Positions 56,400 to 64,000 of a stretch of 64,000 bases of DNA are shown in pieces (positions within the stretch are counted from its first letter, which is position 1; the number at the start of each line of letters is the position of its first letter). Source of the DNA: Rhinopomastus cyanomelas (Eukaryota; Chordata; Aves; Bucerotiformes; Rhinopomastidae); the NCBI GenBank assembly GCA_013400115.1, contig VXBP01001909.1, positions 1,612,001 through 1,676,000 on the forward strand, given 5' to 3'. Both the position numbers and the translations under genes were made by a program. Under the pieces are notes generated by a model that was not told the DNA's origin, ran no database searches, and saw nothing but the letters and a program-made list of their open reading frames with translations.

Positions 56400-59300
56400 A
56401 CTCCTGGGATTAGTAATCTGTTTGCAACATGCTGGGATGATGGAGATGCCTCTGTGTGTCCAGCATTGCTCCATTCAGCTGTTACACACCAGGAGAAGAA
56501 AGGTTTAGAAACATCAACGGATGGTTCAGTTATGACTCATGGGAGGGACTTCTGTATTTGGTGACTTGGTACTATGGTGATAAAATCTCCACAAACACTT
56601 GAGAGACAATAAGGCCCCATGTTTTCTCTTCCTCCTTACACAGTGTGGTTCTGCCTGACAATGACCTGTGCTGGTGAATTCCTTGGGGTTTGTCCTTTTC
56701 CTACATTGCTCTTCAGTAATATCCTTTGCTGAAGTGAAATACTACTTCAGATGCCACTTATAACCCACTTTATCCAGCAGAGTCTTTATTGGTAGTTACC
56801 AGTGAACAACAGAACCCTTGCCACATTCTCCAGAGTGCCCTGTTCTGCCTGAAGTACAGGCTGCCTTTGTACAGAACCCAAATAGCAAGCGGAGTCATCC
56901 TGCCTCTTAATAGCTGTTCATTGTACGCTTCATTCAGTGGGGGCTGGGAACAGCTTGAAGTGCTTTTGTTGCTTCCAAAAGGTACCTTTAATCACCAAGG
57001 CTGCGCTGCTGAAGTGGGAAGGCTGCCTCCTAGCCCATCCTCTCCACAGCTTCATCCCTGCAGGTGTCCACTTAGGTGTCCGCTTAGAATTCAACAGCTA
57101 TTCTTCCAGTCTTTCCAAGTTCTTGGTATCGCATTTGTTCCTGACTCACCTTCTGATTGACAACCACTCTTTAAATGTTTGCAACAGTTCTGACTAAAGT
57201 GCTGATATAGCAGGAACAGCAACAAAACAAAGGGGCTGGATTCCTTGTGTTCATAGAAAGTGTTTAAGAAAGTGAAAGGTGAGGCAAAACTCTCCCAAGG
57301 CCAACACTGGAACTGCCCTTAATTGCTCTTCTACCGTAGTGAGTCTGGTCTCCCTGTGAGCATGGAACTGCCCATGCCCGAGGACCAGAAGAGTTCATCA
57401 CTGAGCACCAGCCATGGCTCAGCTTCTCCATGCAGCTCCCTTTGGCACTAACAAGAGATCCCTGAGGACTTCCAGTCTTGCTAAAAACAGAGGAACTCTT
57501 TCCACTCACTCCAAGTGATGGGGTGATCAAACCCACAGAGGGACACAAAGCTTAGAAGTCAGCAGGAGGCTGCAGACGTGAGGAGAGTCCTTCACTTGAC
57601 TCAGAGGCATTTGTGCTTTTGCAGCATGACTGTGCAGCACAACTGTGACCACAAAGTCTGACAAAAATGTTTCTTAGCATGCTCAGGTTGCTCCTGTGCT
57701 CAGAAGGGCCACAGCAACATTGGCAATGTGAGGAACAGAAAGTTCCTGTTACACCCCTGGGCAAATCCAGGGTGCCCCAGACCTAGTTCTGGTCCTCCAT
57801 GACCAAAGGAAAAGCAACTGGAAAAGCTACAAGGTCAAAACACCCCATGGTAGGGAGATACCAAAATGTGCAGGACTATGCAGGCTGTAGAGGTCAGCGA
57901 TAAATGAGAGAGAGAAGAAACAGTTTGCCCGGTTCACACCATGCCATAGATGCCAAAAGCCATGATCAGAAACATGGTTTGCAACAAAATGATTATTTGA
58001 AGACCTCATAACTTGTGGGGCTTGTGCCTGCATAACATTATAGAGGTCAAAAGCATCCAGGCGTTCAGTGCTCAGACAGATCCATGAAGCAAAGTGTTGA
58101 TTCAGAGGTGTGAGACACAGAGGCACAGATCCAAGCATCAGCTGAAGACCTGGAGTGGAGATGCTTGGGAGGGTAAGTGCTGCTTACTTCTTCCCAAAGT
58201 GCCTAAGGCAGGGGCTCTGGGAGGAGCACTGGGCAGTGCACCAGCCTCTGCTCCAGCCCAGGACAGGTAACTGCATCTTCTTACACAGTGGCTGTGGGAT
58301 GGGGGAGGGGGCTTGCCTCGTATCTCTCAGCACTTCCTCAGGAAAGGTTGTATTTCATTTCAGCTTGGTCCACAGTGCAGAGATGACTCCGTGGTGCTTG
58401 CTTGTAGCTCCTGAGGAGTCTGTGTGAATAAATACAAACAGACCTCACTATTGTGTCAGCTAGTGGCCAGGCTTAATGACCATTTATTGACCCATACACT
58501 GTTGAGCAAAGAGAGTCCCTCTTAATGACAGGCACACTAAGTAACAGTGTTCAAATAAAGCTTAATGACTCTAAGTGATGCTGGCTCCTTTGAGATCCAG
58601 GAAAATGGTCTTTAATTATACTTTGATTTCTTCTTCCTCAAGTGACATCAGCTACAGCACAAAAGGTCCTTTCAGCCAGGGAAGCTATTAATAAGTAAAA
58701 GAAGATACTATTTTTATTAAAAATAGAAAAGTATTTTCTTATCTTAATGGTGCAAGTTTCAGATGAATTGCTGTGTGATCTAAGTACACAGATAGCTATA
58801 TGAGCATTGACGTTTCTAACCAGCAGCACTCACCCTCCGTATCTCTCATGGTTAATAACAGACAACTCACTACTCCGACTCTGCAGTGAAAAATACAGAA
58901 GAGAGGATGTGGCTTCTCCTCGGTCACACAATAGCTTGATTGTTAAGCCTGAAACACCTACCTGGAAATATGCAAACACAGGAGCCCGTTCACGAATGGA
59001 AATAAAACATTAAAAGAATGAGCAAACATTTCTGTTCCTAAAAGAAAGGGATCACTTGCTGCAGTTAAAAACCACCCCAAATGTCTCAAAAACACCTGCG
59101 AAGTCGCTGTCTGCATAATTTATATCAGATTCCCTCTAGGGACTTGGTGTTGGGAGTGGCTGATGCAGGAATCTTCCTGACTGCTGCAGAAGCTGGAAGT
59201 GGGGCTTTTTGCCACAGATAAAGTAGTTTTATTCTACAAACTCTTGAGACTTGGATTCCTGATAATGGCAGAGTTGACGGTAACTGTACGTAAGCTGTTG

Positions 59301-59896
59301 AGCAGTTTTCAAACCAATTGATACAGGATTTCCTCACTTGACATTCATACCAAGCCAGGTGAGTTTCTTGGCTCTGCTACAGGCTGCTGTGCCTGCGCTG
59401 GGCTGCTGAGGGGCTGCAATGACAGAAAATCCTTACAAACCTGTTCCTCAGCCTTTAGACGGACTTGCTTTTCTCCTCAGACCAGCCGTCTCCTGTCTCA
59501 GCTTTTCCTTTCTTTTTTATCTCCCATGGCACTGGAATTGCACTGGCTTCTCCATTACTGAGATTTTCAGGGAAGAATAAAAATTTTCCTCTTTCCAGGC
59601 AAGGAAAAAAAGGGGTGGTTGCTTCTCACAACCTTTTCCTCAGCTCCTCTTCTCTTCCACTATTTACTTTACTTCTTTACCTTGCAAACAGCTCAACGTC
59701 TTGGAGCCTGGGCTAAGCCCAGCCCTTTTGTGCCCTGCAGTCATCGCTGCATCTTTAAGGGAAAACCGATTCCCAGGAATGCTGTGCATGCACATACCTA
59801 TCTGGGCGCTGCACCCACACCTGCCCACCAGCTCACCCAGCACTCGCTGGCCTTCACAGCCGCATTCCAGCCGGCAGAGCTATTACTTGCTAATTG

Positions 59897-59915
59897 TTAC
59901 CTGTCAAACAGGTAA
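59897..59915. promoter_or_regulatory. Inverted pair of E2-box/ZEB-like sites
   Basis: TTACCTGT and ACAGGTAA are exact mirror halves separated by three bases, giving two facing CAGGTA sites. This is the sequence bound by ZEB and SNAI zinc-finger repressors. A forkhead-like GTAAACG overlaps the right half. Function is inferred only from motif resemblance. Confidence 0.35.
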
Positions 59916-60846
59916 ACGAAGCTCTTGGGCCAAGTCCAAACAAGCCTATATTCCCACGAAATCCTAAACCAGCAAACCTTTGACCTCTCTGCAGCCCTGC
60001 TGATGATTTTTACTAGGACTGATTTAAAAGTACGATGGTATCTCTGATAGGTGGAAAAGAAGCAGCGTGTTTGGCCATTGTTTATTGTGAGCTCTCTGGT
60101 GCCTGTTAATACCTGCAAGAGAGTGGAGGATTACCCAAACAGGAGAGTAGGTGATCACTCACGTCTTCCCGATCACACAAGTGGGGTGACTTCCCAAGAT
60201 CTCAGCATCACAGAGCTGATCCCAAAGCAGTTGGTGCATGGTGAGGAATTAATAGGCATAACCTCCTGGGGCTGAGTAGCCCCAAGCCATCTGGGAGGGC
60301 TGGAACTGGCATTTCCTCTTCGTGCTGCCCTGTTCAGACTTGTTCTGCTGAGTGTAACTGGATCAGCTCTTGTGGAGCAGGAGGGTCTCTGCACACAGCC
60401 ATAGGCAGCAGCCTTGCGCTGTTGCCTGATAAAGCTGTGAAGATCATGGAACAATGGATGGCTTTGCCTCCCTTAGCACTTTCTGAACAGGCTGAAGAAG
60501 GAAAGCAGCTCAGACTAAACTGCTTTGTCATAATGCTCGATCCTCCTGGCTGAGAGCACAGTAGAAGACACCCCCCTGCAGAAGGACACATGGAAAGGCT
60601 GCCTGCTCTTTCTGTAACATCTGTATGGTTTCATATGCTTCGACATATAAATGCAACAGAAATGGGCTTTATTGGTAAAATACAGGTATCAATCACAACA
60701 TTCAAAAATAACACAGGTGCCTCTCCCTACTTTACTATGATTGTCTTCCTCCTCACATGCCCTCTAGCTCAGACTGTAAGAACTTTGGGATGAGGACCGT
60801 GGTATCTGTGTGTTCGCACAGACCATAACATGGTCTGACAACAATT

Positions 60847-61115
60847 ACAGAATCATAGAATCATAAAATGTATTAGATTGGAAAAGACCTCCACAGGTCA
60901 TCTAGTCCAACCCCCCTACAACAAGCAGAGACATCACTCACCAGAACAGATTGCCCAGAGCCCCATCCAGGCTGACTTTGAATGTCTCCAGGGTGAAGCC
61001 TCGTTTACCTCTAGGCAGCCTGTTCTAGGGATCCACCACTCTCAGATTTGAGGAGGAATACAAAATCCTTCTACAGCTCCTTCTGTTTAGCACCATCACC
61101 CTTTTTCTTGTCTTA
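60847..61115 (-). mobile_element. CR1 LINE, 3' end (classical subfamily)
   Basis: Plus strand ACAGAATCATAGAATCATAA, then TTAGATTGGAAAAGACCTCC, CATCTAGTCCAACCCCCCTA and GATTGCCCAGAGCCCCATCC are the complement of tail, core and 3' UTR. Diverged ORF2 C-terminal sequence continues to about 61115. It is the only CR1 in the last 8.7 kb. Confidence 0.92.
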
Positions 61116-64000
61116 ACCCTGCTGAAGACAAAAGAGAAGGGGTGTCCTGCAAGAAGGTGAAAGAAGTCACTTCTTCCGGCAGGTTGCCAGGCTTTGTGAG
61201 ACCTGTCTGTCTCCCAGCCTGTTGAGAGCTGAGAGTGGTAGATGGTGGGGGAGTTGGCTGAGGTCTGTATAGGATAACAAGTACAGAAGAAGAGTCCTTG
61301 TGCTGGGGGAGAATGTCTTGTCTTCTGCTCTCATACACAGCCCACTGCATCCCCTAAGAACTCCGCAGCAGTGCAGGGACTAATCAGACACATCATCCAT
61401 TATGTGTCTGACCTCATCTCCCAGAGCCTTCTCCACACTCTGAGGAGATGACTGGACTGTTGTTGGACTGCTGAGACCCACCTGCCTTATCTGAGAGACA
61501 CTGTAACAGGACCATTTTCCCCAGTGAGGAGGGGAAATCCAAGGACCAAAGATCATAAGTGAACCTTGAATTTAAACAGAGGCAGTGAAGAAATAATCAG
61601 CATCAGCCCTGCTGCCCCTGACCTGAGAGCAAGAGACACCCTAAGCTCAGCAGGGAGTGGGAGGGAAGGAGGAGGAGAGGTTTCAGTTTGGCCAGGGGCA
61701 AATATGTTATCTTGTGAGTCTCAAGAAGAGGCACCTTCTTGGCAGAGGCAACCTGCCCATCAGACCAAGGAGTCCTCTTAAGCTATTTCTCAAAAGCTAT
61801 TCAACCAAACAGTAGTCCCTCCACAAACTGCATTCAGCTGAATTCTTCATTTGGGATTCTTCCACTTTTTCACCTCACTGTGAGATTGAGCAGAAGCCTG
61901 TTCCCAGATCCTTGCCAGACTCTAGGTCATGGTGTCTCCCAGCATGTCAGACTGTCCCTACATTCCCTTGCTATTCCCATGCATGTGTCTTGCCTGAGAT
62001 AAAAGGTAAGTGATGACTAATACAAAGGATGTTCGATTGAAAAACAGGATGTGAAGACCAACAGCTCTGTAACTAACACCCGCCTAGAACTGGTTGGAAA
62101 TAATTTGGCCAGTAAGTGCTGATTATTCCTGTATCTCTCATTCCTGTTTTGACAAACATTTACTGAAGGAAGAGCAATGTTTTAGGAATTTGTTGCTCCA
62201 CATAGGCTAAAATTCCACATAGGCTGTTAAGATTCCTGGAGCACCTGGGCTATGGGGGCTGCCCTGCAAGCTGGTTTTATCCATGGCAGAGCTGAATGTC
62301 TGGGGCTGTCATGTCTGTTCTGGCTACAGTATTTTTGAGACGGGCAAAACAGACCAAAGTTTGAGTTTTTTCTTTCGTACCTGTGGAACATCTATGTCTG
62401 ACAGGCTGCCAATTTTTTCCAGTTATGTATATGAGCAAACAAGATATTCATTTGCCAGCAAACCTTCTCTCTCCCTGGAGCATCACTTTTACAACATGGC
62501 TACTCTATTTGTAATTACCTTTTACTAGGGAGATCATGGATGACTCAGATTTTTCTCAAGAGCTGGAGAAGAGGTTTGGTGGACTGGAGGGTTGAGAAAA
62601 CTGGACTAGAAGTGCCCGTGCACTGATTATCAGAAAAGATGACCCTACAACCACCAGCTGACATGTTCCTTGGCCACTCACTGCCTGTGACCATGAGCAG
62701 TGGTACATTATACCCTTTCTAACCCCAGCTGGACCAAAACTGTGTTTGCTATAGAGCTGGTGACATGGAAAGCAAGTTTTCTAGCTGCTCTAACACTCAG
62801 AAGTGAACTGGCCTGTTGTTGCTACTTGGTGCTTGTATGAGGCTGAATATTGAATACCAGTTAGTTTGATCAGGGTTAGGCTATGCAGCAGGTTAAAGCT
62901 GTGTTTACATTTGTTTCACATTTGGAAAAACAATTGTGAGGAAAAGAAGAAAACCCCTAACTCTTCACAGTTACAAACTAACCCTTTTAAATTAAGAAAT
63001 GAATCAAAGATCCTCACAAATAAATGCAAAACAGTTGCAAAAAATAGATGTGAGTCTAATCAAATAAAGCCCAGTGCTGTTAGTGATGCACCAGTGACAC
63101 CAGTTCCGCCCATTTTGCATGTATCTCTTTTCTAGGAGACCTCTTTTCTCATGTGAACCTCTCAGATTCATGTGGCAGAACTGTGTTATTCAGACCTCCA
63201 GTTCTTATACTTTGCTTCAACATCAGGGAACACTTAAGAGGGCAACACAGATAGATGGAACGTGTGTTTTCTAAGTGTCAACATGATGCAAAGAAGGGGG
63301 CGTCACCTCCCGTAAACACTCACTTCAGAGTCTACAGTTTGAAGCTCAGGGCCTCTGGAGCTTGTTCTGTCATCTGGGGCAAACATGGCATGAAGAGGCA
63401 GAAAGTACGGCAACAAGATCTGAGCATTTGTTAAAAAGGAAAAACAGCTTAGTTCTCAAATGCCTGTGTCTTTGCTGTGGCTGCAGACACTGTCAGCCAC
63501 CTGGACAGCAATATCTCTTGGTACCGCTGCTGAAACTGCTGCAGAACCAACACTATTTGTATCTTCCCCTCACCACACCGTTATCCACAAGAGGTGCTGA
63601 TCTAACCCTGGAGAGCACTGCATTGGGCAAGCTGCCTGTTCTCTGAGCTGGAGGAGTGAGTGTACTCCAGCTCCCAGCCACTCATTAGCCACTAATCTCA
63701 TGCACTGAAGCTCCCCCGCGCTGACCTCTGGCGACTTTGCAGCTAGCATCATAACACCCCAGCTTTGAATGTTTTGTGTGCATTTGTATTTTCTTCTGAT
63801 GGTCAGGGCCAGCAGACAGAAATGGAACCAGTTCAAGGGTATCTGTATGTCTAGTATTTGACAGCTGCCAGCCTAAACTGACATAATCCCCTCCCAGCCA
63901 AGAGTTAGAATGCTGTGGGAACTTTAGGAGACAGGAAGACTGTGGTGTGGGGAGAAGGGCCTGCAAAGGGATCAGTGTTTGATTCTCAGAACCAGAGAGC
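61116..64000. other. Unique non-coding DNA to the end of the window
   Basis: No transposon, exon or RNA gene recognised apart from a short direct repeat. AT-rich at 62930-63070. The frames in 63362-63646 (plus) and 63570-63966 (minus) have no domain. Confidence 0.45.
62197..62225. repeat. 12-bp direct repeat
   Basis: TCCACATAGGCT occurs at 62197-62208 and 62214-62225, five bases apart. Confidence 0.9.

Larger units (their letters stand above)
55249..60846. other. Longest repeat-poor tract
   Basis: About 5.6 kb with no recognised transposon, the longest such stretch in the window. Two inverted repeats are listed separately. 58430-58610 (TTAATGACCATTTATTGACC and several TTAATGAC motifs) and 59880-60050 look like candidates for conserved regulatory DNA. 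The minus frame 57827-58138 and plus frame 56789-57160 are open, but I find no domain or splice support. Confidence 0.4.

Noticed and set aside
1..64000. CRISPR arrays, operons, bacterial genes, tRNA or rRNA genes
   Set aside because: No regularly spaced repeats, no dense same-strand coding and no tRNA or rRNA signature were seen; the DNA is clearly vertebrate and repeat-rich.

Overview
This window looks like bird genomic DNA: non-coding, intron- or intergenic-type sequence with no continuous host gene that I can name. The main evidence is the repeat content. I see about 27 copies or fragments of CR1, the dominant LINE retrotransposon of birds and reptiles, on both strands. There are also LTR segments that resemble avian ERVL-type and ERVK-like endogenous retroviruses. 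Several CR1 copies share the same 3' end (a GGATTGGACTAGATGATCTT core followed by short CTATGATT-type tails) and are very similar to one another, so they look young. One copy (12300-12815) has a different tail built on CACAGTATC units. This mixture and density reminds me of Piciformes (woodpeckers and allies), but that is memory-based inference, not something the window proves.

Layout. 0-5.4 kb: CR1 fragments, including an internal reverse-transcriptase piece (610-905, minus) and a 1.2-kb endonuclease piece (4206-5398, plus). 5.4-16 kb: mostly unique DNA with four CR1 loci, one a nested cluster at 14.54-14.96 kb. 16-25.2 kb: three LTR segments (16.11-16.47 plus, 22.08-22.40 plus, 24.69-25.18 minus) and two CR1s. 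27.1-29.5 kb: two CpG islands about 2 kb apart, the only promoter-like sequence in the window. The second has YY1-type motifs and a plausible first coding exon on the plus strand. 29.6-55.3 kb: a CR1-rich tract with a few weak coding-like segments on the minus strand between 41 and 45 kb. 55.3-64 kb: almost entirely unique DNA with one CR1.

The supportable host-gene signals are the 29.2-kb exon candidate, the 27.2-kb open frame, and three low-confidence minus-strand candidates at 41.4, 42.8 and 44.8-45.2 kb. None can be assigned to a named gene by eye. The other open frames look like chance frames or pieces of CR1. I found no tRNA, rRNA, CRISPR array or operon, and no clear evidence of a new biological system. 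The items most worth checking are the paired CpG islands, the LTR promoter without a visible target duplication, the nested CR1 cluster and several perfect inverted repeats.
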